DNA from: Distichodus sexfasciatus
Lineage: Eukaryota; Chordata; Actinopteri; Characiformes; Distichodontidae
NCBI GenBank assembly: GCA_032718565.1
Contig: JAVGVS010000021.1
Span: forward strand, 1,749,384-1,813,383
Reading direction: 5' to 3'
Length of the DNA stretch: 64,000 bases
The notes below the pieces were generated by a model that did not search any database, was not told the origin of the DNA, and saw nothing but the letters and a program-made list of their open reading frames with translations. The position numbers and the translations under genes were made by a program. Of the stretch, positions 49,391 through 62,122 are shown in pieces; positions within the stretch are counted from its first letter, which is position 1, and the number at the start of each line of letters is the position of its first letter.

Positions 49391-50532
49391 AGCCCTCTTT
49401 GTGCTGCTTTTTGTGAACATTGACTCAGGTCTTGATTGAGCTTAAAGTTGTAGATAAATGTAGATCAGAATGGTAAAAGTTTATTTGCAAGACTTGGAAC
49501 TGACATTTTGTAACTTTAGATCTGGGTGATATAGCACATATTTCAGCAGATGAGTCCGTTAAGTAATTTGATCTGTTCGGGGTTGGTGAAGACCTCGATA
49601 GGTAAACACATGAAAGTGTCGGGACAGACCTGCCCTCTTGTGGAGACTTGGTGTATTTTCAGAACTGTTATTTACCATATTCACCACAAGTCTATAAACA
49701 ATGTGATTTATTGGGCTCACATGCTTTAGCTGTAAATGTTACATTTTTATTTGTTTTAATGACGTTCAATGTTGTCTTTAATTTTCTAAAGTATTTTTGT
49801 AAGTGAGAGAAATAATAGCTGTTTGACCAGACTTGAGTCTGTGTTTCTGGCGCTGGTACAGTCAAGACTCAAAAGTATTCAGGCTAAGGATCATGCCCAA
49901 CTGTTTTTGGACCACTTTTAAGATGCACATTTTATGCTGCCATATTTCAGGTGTGGACCTCAAAGAATTCAAGCCTGGTGAGGAAAGTGGGCCAAGTAAG
50001 ACGATGGGCAGTTCTCCCAGGGTGGATGACAAATGGTTTGGCATGTTATGTGGGTAACAGATAACAAGGGGTGGACAGCTGAAATGACAGTGCCCGATAA
50101 ATATTGTGCATCTTTAGAAATGTCTTATTTTAGTCTGTCCAGTTCAGATGCCTTTTAGGTAGTTGTGAAGACATGATTGTCTCTTAAAAGATGAAAAAAC
50201 TTGTGATTTAACATTGTTGTGATTGTGTCGATATATTAGTGTTTGACAACTGGTCCTCATAATGGAAAAAATGCTTTTATGGGATATTGCCAGTATTTAT
50301 TCGAAGAACTAAAAGGGTAAAAGTTTTGATTACTGAGATTAAGGTTAACATTAAGTGTAGTATTATTTTCATCTAGGTTGTGTGGGTGTCCATGGAGGTC
50401 AAAGATTGAAAGATGTAACTGTGTGTGTTTGTGTGTATGTAAGCAAGAGACAGAAAGGAGGACATCATAACATAATTACATGATGTTTTTGCACATCCAT
50501 CTTTTCCATCAACTCAGGTGACTGAGAGGGAT

Positions 50533-50558
50533 TACACACACACACACACACACACACA
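50533..50558. repeat. (CA)n microsatellite
   Basis: About 13 CA units. Confidence 0.9.
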
Positions 50559-51870
50559 GAGCATACACTTTTGGGTTGCATTACTAAATGGAATTGGTTG
50601 GCGCCTATAATTGCTTATTACTAATTAAACTCCATTCTTCACATTTATTGAAATGTTTCCTAACAGTCCCCTCTTTGACATCAGTTATACTCTTAACCAT
50701 TTTTAGCTGACTGGTGTTCCAGCTTTTTCGCACAGGTGTAAATGAATGTTGCTGATGGTATAAAAGGGTTCCTTTTGGCTCCTCTTGTGTCTACACTGTA
50801 TTGTATTACGTATCCATAGCAACCCGCAGGCCTGTCGAACTGACTGAGTCTCTCATCAACAAACTGTCAGGCAGCAAAACGAGTGGATGAAATGACAGCT
50901 AGCTAATGCATTTACGGGTGGACACCAGCTGGACTGGACTGAAAATACTGCACAAATCCTGTGCTAATAGGATTGATTATCTGTCTCATTCGTGAACGAG
51001 TACTGCGGCTGTGGACGGTCTGAATACACATGGTACATAATCTACTTTAATCTGCTTGGTTACCTCATGATACTTCCTAAAGTAGAATGATTATATGTAA
51101 AATACAGGTGTAGTTTTACATGTTCAATATCCAAACTTCTCAGCTGACTTAACTTTATAAACACTTGACTTACAATAATAATACAGTATATGTTCTGTCT
51201 CATTTATCTTTGTTTTTTCTGTTTTTAGTTTATATATAGATAAACAACAAAGGAGGATAATTAGAAAAATGACCAATATGTTGACAGAAATGTGTTTATT
51301 TCTAAAATAATCAATTTTTGACTTTTTTTGACAGCAATTCAGGTTTAAGGCACAGCCAAATATCAAGTGTTTTAAAGCATACACAGAGATCACCATGAAC
51401 ACTCTGCTGGTTAGTATATTCTTCAGAGGAAATTGACAACCGGCTACTGAAATAGCCAGAAATGGTCAAGCTAAAACACTATAACAGGTATGTCCAGTAT
51501 GTGGTGTTCAATCACTGCAGAACTGTCTTATGAGTGTTTAGTTTTCTTCTCAGTATTACTTGAACAAAATTTCTGCAAATCAACATACTAATTTTTTATT
51601 CTATTCAAAAGCTTTGTGTCTGCCATACTTGAGCTAAAAAATGTAAGTTAAACAATGATACTTGAAAAAAAAAAACTTTAAAAAAGAAAACAACAAATAA
51701 AGAACTATAAAACAAATTCTAATAGAATTTTAGCTTTAACATAAAAACAGTAGCAATAATAAAAATATTGGTATCAGTACCAATATCAATCATTTTAAAA
51801 GCTAATTGTAGCTAATATTTCAGAAAAATAATTAAGTCTTTGCTTTAGGTGCATAAACCAGTTTATAATA

Positions 51871-51970
51871 ATGCTGGTCCTCGAGGTATGCTGCTTTGGT
51901 GTTTCTCTCCTCCAACACACCTGATTTAGCCAAAATATTGAACAGGGTGTGTTGAAAGAGGGAAACGTGT
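51871..51970 (-). repeat. Fragment of a hAT-like MITE
   Basis: CTGGTCCTCGAGGTATGC, then CTCCAACACACCTGATT and a GGTGTGTTGAAAGAGGG tail, resemble a common fish short inverted-repeat element. Only a decayed portion remains and the two ends do not pair well. Confidence 0.4.
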
Positions 51971-52821
51971 GGAGTGTAATGATACTTTCATGTCCTGCAT
52001 GCAGGAACACTGATAAAGACAATCATCTTTGTGCATAAAACCATCTTTCACTTGGGACAAAGAACTTATTCTCATTTAGCTGACCAACACCTAATTTTAC
52101 AACCTGATAATTTATGAATTTTATCCTTAAATACACAATGATAACTTAGCTACAAACAATTATTTATAGTATACCTAATATACAACACACATAATAAAGC
52201 CTTGCCAACACTGTATGCCATGGTCAATTAAACATATTCACAATAATGCTGTTGCCATGGTTGAATGATCACTGGCCAAAGAATTGGTTCAACAAGACAT
52301 TAATCCATTCTAATCTTGCTCAGATGCACTTAATAATCAGTGTAGTCCTGTTAAACAGCACCTCAGAATGATCATCTTTCTTCTCGGATCATGAGTAGTT
52401 AGAGGTTGGGTCCCTGGACAAAATCTCATTATGGAAGATTTTCTGTCAAAAATCTCCACCAATACAGAGAATAGCACTCTTGTATGTTTATCCTGTTGGT
52501 AGGTAATTTTTTTCCAATAATTTCAATGCAATCTTTCAAAATACTTCACAATTGATTCCTGAAACTACTGCATTTTGAAGATGAGGTGCTGTTGTCATAT
52601 AACTATACAAGGCAGTGTAAGCTAACTAGCCCTAAGGACAAATTTAGACTTAAGTTTAATTTGCGTCAGTGCACATGACCACACAGACGTTGTTTCAGAG
52701 CAGTACAGGAAAGCTTGCAACAACAAAACACCAAACACACACTGCAACATCTTTAAATCAGGTCTTTTCTCCAGTCCTTCTGAAAATAGTCTATCATTTC
52801 TGGATTCTTACAGGTATGTCA

Positions 52822-54893
52822 TCACAAAGAGGACTCAGGCTCAACCGCACACCCATTAGGATTGGTTACGGCGGCAGGAACTTTCTCAGGAATTACTGAG
52901 TCCATCCTGACGCTCTGTTCCTCTTTACTGGCCTCCAAGGTTTCTGGTTGTTTTGCAGGTTGGCCTTGAGGTTCCACTTCTGTTTTCACATCCTGGGAAC
53001 TTTGCTCTCCTGCATTCATCTTCTCAGGCTCACGCTCTTCTTTTCCAGCTCCATCCTCAGCTCCATCTGAAAGACATTTGTTCAGCTGCTCTATCTCAGT
53101 CTCTGTTACAGCCATCTCCATTTTGGCTGAAGAGTCAGGCTGCTGAGGCTTTTTCCTAATGAAGAGAATATTGCAGATGCAAAGAACAAGGGCTGAAAGC
53201 ACCACCTCGCAGCCTGCCAGCAGGAAGACATACATGTAGACCTTGGTGGCGTCCAGGAGTCGTCCTACAATGCAAACAGAAAAATTGTTTAACTCTAGTT
53301 GCACACCATTACCTTAAAAATATTGTGGCTGATTGTGAACTGTGAACTGACCTGCACCAGGCGGCCCCACCAGCACAGCAATAGCCTCCACCAACAGCAC
53401 CAGACCAATAGCACTGGAGAACTTCTCTGTTCCTACAATTGCCATTAGCACTTCAAACTGTAAGGCTCCCACCATACCGTAGGAGATACCAAAGAAGATG
53501 CAAAAGACTACTAGGGAAGAGTAGTCCTTTGACATGGAGCCTAAAATATCAGTGGTACCATTAAAGATCATAGCAAAGCTGAAGAAATAGACACACCGGG
53601 GGCGTACCCACTTCAGTCCAGCAATAATGCCACATGTAGGCCTGGCGAAGATATCGATAAAGCCGAGGATTGTAAGCAGGAGGGCAGACTTGGTGTCCTC
53701 GTTGCCCAGCTCCTTGGCGTAGCTCACCACAAATACTGGTGGTACAAACAGACCCAGCACCATAATTGCTGCCGCAATAGTGTAAATGACAAACCCTCTG
53801 TCTTTAAATACACTGAAGTCCAACAACTTATGTTTTGACTTTGGCTTTTCTTCTGCTGCCTTTGCCGCTTCCTGGTCTTTCTCGTTCTTCTTGGGACCTG
53901 TCAAGGGCCTCATAAGAGCCCCACACGCGCAGCAGTTAAGCAACAAACCTCCCAGGATAAGGAACCCGCCGCGCCATCCATACATGTACTGAAGCGCTTG
54001 ACCAAGAGGAGACAAACAGCATAGAGCTACAGGACTCCCAGCTGCTGCCAGTCCGTTGGCTAAAGGCCTTTTCTCATTAAAGTATCTGTTGAGCATGATG
54101 AGGGAAGGCTGGAAATTCAGAGCAAGACCTAAACCTGGAAAACATCAAACATTAAGTAAACAACCTTGCCTAGCACTTGAAGCTGCCCATTTCTACATTG
54201 GAGTGGCTAATACAATGCCCACTGTCATTGTTAAAATACACATTATTACTTATTTTCCCACTATAAAATTACTTCTATTCGGCAACTCTTACCTGTAATA
54301 ACTCCAGTAGAGAGGTAGATGTGAATAATGTTGGTAGCAAAAGATGCCAAGACCATGCCAAGGGAAGCGAAGAGGCCACCAACCATCATCACGGGGCGAC
54401 ACCCGAAGCGATTTACTAAAACACTGCAGAGGGGACCTGTAAAATGTAAAAAAACACTGTCAACTAGCCATTCACTAGGTAGAAGACAAATTTATATATT
54501 CCATAGGTATAATAAAGAAGACATTTTAAGCTAAGTTTAACCTATTACATTTCGTAAGTTATTCATTAATGTAATATAGGCAACCTTAACCTTCCCTGTG
54601 CTGTCTTAGTAAATAACAAGGCAGATCAAAAGTATTCATTGTCCATTGCTTCTAATTTAGGCCTGCATACCTGATCCATAAAGCATGGCCAATAGGATAG
54701 AGGAGATCCAGGCAGTGTCACTGTAGCCCACACCGAACTCTTTGATGAGCTCCTTGAAGAAGACGCTGACGGCTTTAGGGAAGGCATAGGAGAATCCGGT
54801 AATGACAAAACAGCCGAACAACACGGCCCAGCCCCATCCTCCATCTGGAGCCTTCACCGCACTGCCTCCATCATCCAGTGCAACTCCTCCCAT
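52822..54893 (-). CDS. slc16a3: Monocarboxylate transporter 4 (lactate/H+ symporter)
   Basis: Plasma-membrane carrier that exports lactate with a proton from glycolytic cells; it works with the chaperone basigin. Minus-strand exons: 54918-54671 (ATG at 54891-54893), 54436-54293, 54134-53352 and 53264-52822, with GT-AG junctions in phase; 530 residues. Twelve-helix MFS architecture is expected. Visible: family signature PDGGWGWAV (residues 16-24), Lys40 in the first helix region, NRFGCRPVM between helices 2 and 3, the large charged loop between helices 6 and 7, and FIDIFARP with the Asp283/Arg287 pair that in MCT1 is essential for transport. The N terminus (GFSYAFPKAVSVFFKEL) and helices 8-11 match MCT4 best; MCT3 is the main alternative. 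Human MCT4 has 465 residues; the extra length is in the Lys/Glu-rich loop and in the acidic, Gln/Glu-rich cytoplasmic tail. The exon starts 25 bases before the ATG, so upstream non-coding exons exist. Confidence 0.96.
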
Positions 54894-57800
54894 GGTGCTC
54901 AGTTCGGTTGACTCAAAACTACACCAAACAGAAACAGAGAAAGTATGTTGGAAATATCAACATACAAACATTGCCTTGCGCGAAACAGAGCACATTGGCG
55001 CCTGCTCTCCACCGTGTAGTTTTATGTTTCAGATGAAAATGACAAACTTTGTACAGGAAGCAAATCCTGTGTATTTTTGTTGAACTTGTTCACCTTTTCC
55101 TCCACATATTTCTACTCAAAGGTAACCACACCAATATTTTGCTTCCATTTTGCCTACATGTTTTACGCAATATTGCCAAGTGCTTTCATATGTTTGATTA
55201 CAGCACTTGATCACAAATATATATGATTGGCTGCTTTGTTGCTTGGCAAAGGGGTTAGATGGGCTGATTGTCCTCTTACTGAATGTGCCCTCAAGAGCTG
55301 AAAGAGAAATGCATGTGTAAACAAATCAATATAGCATTAGCCAATCCAGAATGAGATTCTCTCTGTCTGTTTTTCTGTCACAAATACACTGCACTCTTAA
55401 TAGAATATCTGCTGAGGTCTGTGGGCCTCTGAGCTACAGCACAACCCGCTACAGTTCATATAATATTACAGTGAGTTATACGTTTTGAAATAGTACTGGC
55501 AATTTAACTTTGCATTTACAGGAAGCTGTTAGATATGCTTCTGTCCAAGCACGCAGGACTCTGGGTGCAGTGACGTAACGCATTTCACAACAGTGAATCT
55601 TCAAAGTGTCAGCAGTGCTTAGAGGCAAATGTTAGAACCAACTGTTCCTACTCTTACGTTCTTTGCATGGTTTATTTAAATCAATCAGAAATATAAGACA
55701 AATGCCTAATTTAACTTATCAGATGTCTATAAGAGGATGATATTGTGAGTATTGCTATTCAGATGTTGGCTAAAATGGATTAAGGTGTAAAACACACCTA
55801 AGGTATAGAACCAAACTGCTTGAAATGCCCAAGACCCAGCTTGATCATTGGAATAATGAGTCTTTATGGACTAATATAAGCTCTTGATCAGCCAAAATGA
55901 GTTTAGTGTTTAGCTTCTGTAAACCTATGCTGCTAGAGTAAGTAAGGTTGTGTGAGTAGCACAAGAAAACTCAGTGTCCATAGGCAGCAGTAGGATCAGC
56001 TTTGTGATGTTTTCTGCTAATGTTCAACAGCATTTCTTGTTGGAGCTGAAGTGACTTGTCAAGACTTTCTATGAATACCCAAGTGGTTCCCATAATTACA
56101 ACATTTTGAAATCTGGACCAGGACATACTGCCCTCTTCTCTTATAAATAAATAATGAGTGCATGTCTCAGAGCTAAAAACAACAAGCAATAAACCAACAC
56201 CATTCAGGAAGATGAATGAATGATACATACTGAAAGAAAAAATCTGTATAGCTTGAGTCATAAGTGACCCCTTCCTGTAGATATTGTACCTTTATATTTA
56301 ATCCAATCTTTGTCAAATACATGTCCAAACAATGAACTGTAATAATATTTGGTCCTTTTAAATTATTATAGACTCAAATGTGGGATAAAATATATCATGC
56401 TAAGACTTTCATTGGAATATTGAAACATGGTATTTATCTCAAATGAAACTAAATAGAATAACTAGCATCTCATTGCAAACCTCACTAGATTTCATTGTAT
56501 CAGTTGCAAACATCCTTTACAACAAATTACTAATTATTATATTACTAATTACAAATTACTCTTATGAAATTTACTCTTAACAGCCAGGAACAGCAATGTC
56601 AAACATGCAACAAAAGACATGACCTTTAAAGTGAAGCTGCACCAACACTTAACACTTAAAGCTTTTTTATATTTAAACACTTAAACATTACATTTAATGT
56701 AATACATCACCCAAATATTAAAAGGGCAAGCAGTTTTCCAGTGAACAGAGAATATCATTTAATAACAATTACATGCATAATACAACCTACCCAGCTGTTC
56801 CTATGTGTCTGTCCACATGTGTGTGTAACCCTGGTCATGCCTGACTCTCTTGTGGGCTTTTGGGGGGTGGGGATGTACCACTGCCGGATAAAGCTTGCTT
56901 AACTCCTCCCAACACCCTTCAAAAGCATTCAAGCATTTGATGATCTTGAAATACAGCCAGATGTCCTATAAGTCTTAAGGTCCTTTAAGTGTCATGAGTA
57001 GCATTATTCTCATTTGGGCCGTTGTACTGAATTTTGAACTCTTCTCGAAGGATCATGTGTATCAAGACGAGAGTTTTCTTGTTGGTGTGTGTGTGTGGGG
57101 ATCAGACATTTTTATCTCTTATTCTATCATAGTAACATATAATCATTTACACAAGTAGTGATTTACTTGTAATAATATTTGGTTATTTATTATTACATAG
57201 CTCATCCAACAAATCTTTTTTCAACTTATCCCGTTGTCTGATAAAACTACTTACTGTACTGTAGGTAAAAAATACCTCACAGTTTGCCCCATTGGCCCAC
57301 TTCCTCCCAAATGGGCCATCAGAAGTGAGGTGTCATACCCTAGTTTACATAGTTAAAGCTAGAGGAAACTGCGTTAACTTCAGTTGTTGTTATAAAGAGA
57401 GAGATCTTTTGTGTCTATTGTAATGGGCTTATTTTTATCTCGGCCTGCTAAAGCTTGTCTTAGCTGTCTTTTATTAGGCCGTCCCTTGCAGTTGTAATTA
57501 CTGTCCTATAATAGCTGCTGTCTCTAAACAATAAACTGCTAAACTTACCTTACTGGATTAGAAGAAAAGATTCTTTCACCTGTTAGCCACTGAAACAATC
57601 ATAAAATGTGAGGTATCTCTCCTGGAACTTGGACATATTTATAGTGTCTGTACAAACCACTTTTAACGTTCTGTATATACTGACATTATGAAGCACATAA
57701 CTTTGGGATGCTTAGATGTCAGACATGATTGAAGATGTTAAGAATATCTTATAGAATGGTTATGTTTACAGTGTCTATATACATTACTTGCTCTAATCAC

Positions 57801-58649
57801 TCACATTGTATGCACAATTATGCACATAAACTAAAGTTAATGTACCGACCTGCGTATTCACGGCATATTTGTACAAACTACAAACTTGGCCTTGGTGCTG
57901 CTCATTCAGAGTTGGTATGACTGCTATTTAACTCTATTTGAAGTAACTGAAACTTGTATACATTATCTTTGCAAATAATTGTTTTTAATGTCTCCTAAAT
58001 CCTAATCCCCTCTCAGAATACATAAATTCTACTAATTATACACATGTATACAAATTCATACTTGAAATATCTGCTATAAATATCTTTAGATGTCTTTAGA
58101 TGTAAACCATTAAAATGTATTGTTTTTTTTATTTTACAAGAACATTCAATGTAATCATATTTTGTGCTAAATTAATGTTTATTTTCTGTCTATGGTCAGT
58201 ACTAGTGCAATTGCTGGAAATTGTAAATCCTTAAAGTTCATCATTTAAAAATCAAAGTTTTATTTATATATTTTTACTCTTTTAAAAAACTTTTTACACA
58301 ATATCCCCTGAGAACATCTGACTTTTTAAAAATCTTTTGAGCTACATGTAATGATACATTTCTGCTTATGCTCACCACCAGTGCAAATCCATAGATGTAA
58401 TTCACTTTTTAAATTCTATTCTAATACATTAAAACACAGCTCATCCAGACACTAATGTGACTGGTTTCCAGTTTCACTCTTAAAAACACCTTTCTTTTCG
58501 GGTTTGGGTCAAACATATCAAGACCTTGCATAAAATATGTGGCACAATCATGTCGATTCTAAGTGCAAAATCCCGTGAGGAGATTACGGCTGATCTGTAT
58601 GATTACTCTGACCTATATTCTTCTACCACCACTGACCAGTCCTCCTCAC

Positions 58650-59300
58650 GCTATCACCGTTTAAAAATAACGTGATGTAGGTACTCAACAGAGACTACTG
58701 CTGGATATTGTCCGTGTTTCCTTCGTGTGTGCCACCGCAGTTCGGTCCTTTTCCAAAACGCGGCATCGGTGCTATTGCATGTTACGTGATGATGCACCAC
58801 GCGATGTGATGCTGGACACGCAAGCGGTCAGGCGGATCGTGTAAAGATACTGATGAAATATCTTTTAATCTCATGTATAGTGATCCCGTCGATGGCACTT
58901 TGTTAAGGTACTTTTATATTTTGACAGTAAAAATGGCTGTTTGCTATTTTATACAGTTTTACCGAGTCCGACTCACACGCTCTTGGTTAGCCCACGCAAT
59001 ACAGCCTACGTGACTGAAGCAGCGCCGCTACTTCTCTACTGCTGAAGGCTGAAGTTCCTCATGTGCATGAATGGACGACTCTCGGTTGTTTTTACTCTCT
59101 CAACAATACAAACGGTGGATTTTAAACCGGGTTTTACTTCAGTTTAAATTGGATTTCTTAATGATCCGTTAACACCGGCTGGCTTCTTTAATTACACCGT
59201 AGTAAAGACACCCAGTTGCCTGTCGGCATGCTGGAGAAATACCTACAGACGCGTTTACAGTTCAGCTTGCGACCTTTTAAAACGCGCAAAAATATTGTTT
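58650..59300 (-). promoter_or_regulatory. slc16a3: Candidate slc16a3 promoter with hypoxia-type sites
   Basis: ACGTG cores occur at 58670-58674, 58784-58788 and 59008-59012, with several CACGC (GCGTG on the other strand) nearby, in a locally CpG-rich patch. RCGTG is the HIF core motif, and mammalian SLC16A3 is an established HIF-1 target. The position, about 3.8-4.4 kb upstream of the coding exon, fits a leader exon separated by an intron. No TATA box and no defined start site were seen. Confidence 0.35.
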
Positions 59301-59691
59301 GAGACTAGCGATGATTATTTTTGTCTAGCGAACAGTGATAGGCACCAATAAACATCTTTCACTTTTTTAGAAGAAATGTTTCAAGGCGTTTTTATATATT
59401 TTATAATCTTGTCGCGTACCTAAATGGAAGGACCTGTTACTTCTCACTAGAGAAAATGTGATGTCACAAACTCAGCATTGTCTATTAAAATAGTAAAGTG
59501 CAATCATTTTTTCTAAGTGATGAATGTAGCCAGAATGACATAAGATATAATAGCGAAGCAGCTTAGTCGGAACGTACCTTAACTGATGATGGATGTATTA
59601 TATGTTCACTCGTTCGCTCTTCCCGTCTCAGGACCATCACCACTCTCGCTGCCCTCCTCTCTTGATAGGATAAGCTCTAGTGGGATTCCGC

Positions 59692-59738
59692 TGTGTGTGT
59701 GTATATATTTATGTGTGTGTGTGTGTGTGTGTGTGTTT
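59692..59738. repeat. (GT)n microsatellite, interrupted
   Basis: GT runs separated by TATATTTA. Confidence 0.85.
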
Positions 59739-60059
59739 GGAGACTGGAGTCCCTCTCAGTCACCTGAGGCTACGGAAGAGGCGGACGTGCAGGATGTGGT
59801 GATGCTCTGTCCCCTCAGCCTCTCTCTCTCATACGCAGAATCAGTGTTCACACAGTGCCCTTCAGGCAGAGGAGAGGATGTCTACTCCGTGCTTCCTTTA
59901 TAGTTATTTGTAATTGAAAAAAGAACTACAGTATTAATTAATTGAACGCTAACCTTAATTAATGAGGTTTTGAGTTATGTATTATTTGTTTTCTTACTTT
60001 ATATTGATCATTTGGATAAATTCTACTCATGGGAATGTTCTATGATCACTTGAGGCATA

Positions 60060-60112
60060 GCCCAGGCTTTGGAGTTGGTATTACTGTATAATACCAACTC
60101 CAAAGCCCGGGC
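60060..60112. repeat. Short near-perfect hairpin
   Basis: The left arm GCCCAGGCTTTGGAGTTGG and its continuation TATTA pair with the right arm TAATACCAACTCCAAAGCC, then CGGGC. Arms are about 24 nt with a single mismatch and the loop is about 5 nt. It could be a minimal MITE or a small-RNA hairpin; nothing in the flanks decides. Confidence 0.85.
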
Positions 60113-60577
60113 TACGTGACATCAGGCAGGTAGTGACCGTTTTATACAGGTATTTGGTTTCCTTTCTCCCCATTGGCCTTTGTGCTGTGTGGGATCATTA
60201 TTATTCTCAGTACTGCCTCAGGAAGCACATTCTTCACATCCCTACAGACTGCAATGGGAAAGGTGTGCGAGGTGGGATGACAGCGTGAGTTATGTTGGAG
60301 ATAAACAGAATGCCTCACAACTATATGCCTCAATTAGGTATATAATATATGTGAATGTTGCAGATATCAAATATATGAATGTTGCAGATAAACAAATTGT
60401 ACTGTGTGATGTAGGCCAATATATAAAATAAATAAATACATTTTTAAGCCTGAGAAAAATCTGATACTGATATCAGCCAGTCTTTTGTTCCAGAAACGAA
60501 AAAAAAAAAAAAATTACCTAATTGTTATTTGTCCTTAGTACTTTGAAAAATGTTATAAAAACACAACAAATATAATA

Positions 60578-60940
60578 CAGTCGGCCTTCGTTTATCGCGG
60601 TTAATCAGTTCCAGACTCTACCGCGATAAGTGAATTTCCGCGAAGTAGGATTTTTATTTATAAATCGAATATTTTCGTAGTTAGAGCATAGAAAACCTGT
60701 ATACGACCTTCTAAATACGGGTTTTAACATTATTAGAGCCTTCTAGACATGAAATAACACCCTTTAGTCACCATTACACTCGTATTACCCAATATATTAG
60801 ACAAAATAAGAGAAAATATCGTTACAATATAAATATCGTTGTAAGACGTTACAAATATCATATTATTATTATTGTATATTTAATTACATTTGATGAATAT
60901 ATTTGCGAAAGTCGAAGCGCGAAGTGGCGAGGGACGACTG
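60578..60940. mobile_element. pogo/Tigger-like MITE with TA duplication
   Basis: The left end reads CAGTCGGCCTTCGTTTATCG and the reverse complement of the right end reads CAGTCGTCCCTCGCCACTTC. Both ends abut TA (60576-60577 and 60941-60942), the target duplication of the Tc1/mariner group, and CAGTCG-type termini fit the pogo/Tigger branch. At 363 bp it has no transposase frame. Confidence 0.85.
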
Positions 60941-61421
60941 TACTGAAACTTCCCACACTGAAACTACAATTTAGTGTTGTCATCGCGTCGCTCATCCACT
61001 AGAGGGTAAATTGTAATTTCAGTGATGGAAATTACAATGCAACAATGTCAGCACTTATACTGCTCGAAGCATTTGTCTTCAACCTTTCTTCTTTAATTGT
61101 CATTTATTGACCTCATCCATTCCAAAATATCGGCAATTCCACACCGGGTGATAATATTGCAGTTCCATCTGTTGTTCGGATGCTACTTACCTGCTTTTTT
61201 TATTATTATTATTATTATTTTTTTTTTTTTTACAAACAAAGCAATTTTACAAATTTGTCTTAATTCCCTTGCACTTTATGACGTTTGGAAAAAATAAGAT
61301 ACAAATGCTCGTTAAAATGTCAGCCAACGAACAACAGACTGTAAATGCTCAGAAAAGCGGAACACCTCGTCAGAAAAATAGTTTTACCCGGAAACTTCAA
61401 ATGTAACTCCAAGTGTCTGAT

Positions 61422-61435
61422 GTTCCCATAGAAAC
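61422..61435 (+). promoter_or_regulatory. ccdc57: RFX X-box-like site, candidate ccdc57 promoter
   Basis: GTTCCCATAGAAAC fits the X-box consensus RYYNYY-N(1-3)-RRNRAC. X-boxes bound by RFX factors lie in many ciliary and centrosomal gene promoters. About 375 bases downstream a donor (ACCAAA then GTAAGT, 61810) could end a leader exon of ccdc57. Confidence 0.4.
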
Positions 61436-61449
61436 AGGCGCACTTCCAC

Positions 61450-61809
61450 ACTGTGTGCTCGTCATGTGCTTTGTTTATCTGGATGAGCAGAGAAAACATT
61501 CAAATATGTGTTAAAGTGTTTAAGGCGATTTATTGTTCTGTATTAACCGTGAAGTGAAATGGTGGGCATAGAGCACGTTATGCTTTATTTTGAGCTCCAG
61601 GTGCAATATTTCTAGTATGTACTTCATATGTAGTATGCATACTTGTTAGTATATCAGCCATGATGGAAAAGTATAACAAATGTGTTTGGTAGTGGTTATT
61701 TTCGAGTTTTCTTAAGCGGCAGTCTTGGGATAATGCGAACATCCAAACACCCATAATACACACCGGCTTTAACAGAGAATGGCCGCAGGCTCTGCGCTTG
61801 TTTACCAAA
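61450..61809 (+). other. ccdc57: Possible non-coding first exon of ccdc57
   Basis: The right edge is defined only by the GTAAGT donor at 61810; the left edge is a guess downstream of the X-box-like site. No translation starting here reads into the first coding exon. Proposed because coding exon 1 at 62512 has no promoter signal of its own. Confidence 0.25.
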
Positions 61810-62082
61810 GTAAGTTTCTGTGTTAATCGTTTTTAACAAGAATATAATCAGTAGATCTCAGCTGTTCTACTGTAACATAGCAGCTTAAGGCAATTAATGT
61901 GTTTTTGATCAGCTCTAGTAAGAATACATTTTAAGCAGACTTATTTGTGACGAAGCTTCCTGATTTTAATGTTATTTATTCGTTACGTACTTATTCATAA
62001 ATACGTACAACATGAAGTAAATATACAAAATATATACTACAATATATGTTCAAAAATATCATATATTTTTGCCAATTTGTTT

Positions 62083-62122
62083 TACACACACACACACACA
62101 CACAGAGACAGACAGACAGACA
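62083..62122. repeat. CA and GACA short tandem repeats
   Basis: A CA run at about 62083-62104 followed by GACA units. Confidence 0.85.

Larger units (their letters stand above)
49391..52821 (-). other. Spacer between csnk1d and slc16a3, includes slc16a3 3'UTR
   Basis: The left part is intergenic; the right part must hold the slc16a3 3'UTR on the minus strand. A minus-strand AATAAA at 51595-51600 is one candidate end, giving a UTR of about 1.2 kb. A CA microsatellite sits at about 50533-50558 and a MITE-like fragment at 51871-51970. No other gene is evident. Confidence 0.5.
54919..61421. other. Upstream region of slc16a3 and ccdc57, no coding gene seen
   Basis: About 6.5 kb of mostly AT-rich DNA between two divergent genes. 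It must contain the slc16a3 leader exon(s) and promoter. A CpG-richer stretch at about 58650-59300 is the best promoter candidate. Minus-strand donor-like signals (GTACGT) sit near 59578 and 59418. A short hairpin (60060-60112), a pogo-like MITE (60578-60940) and a GT microsatellite (59692-59738) lie in the right half. No open frame is convincing. Confidence 0.5.
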
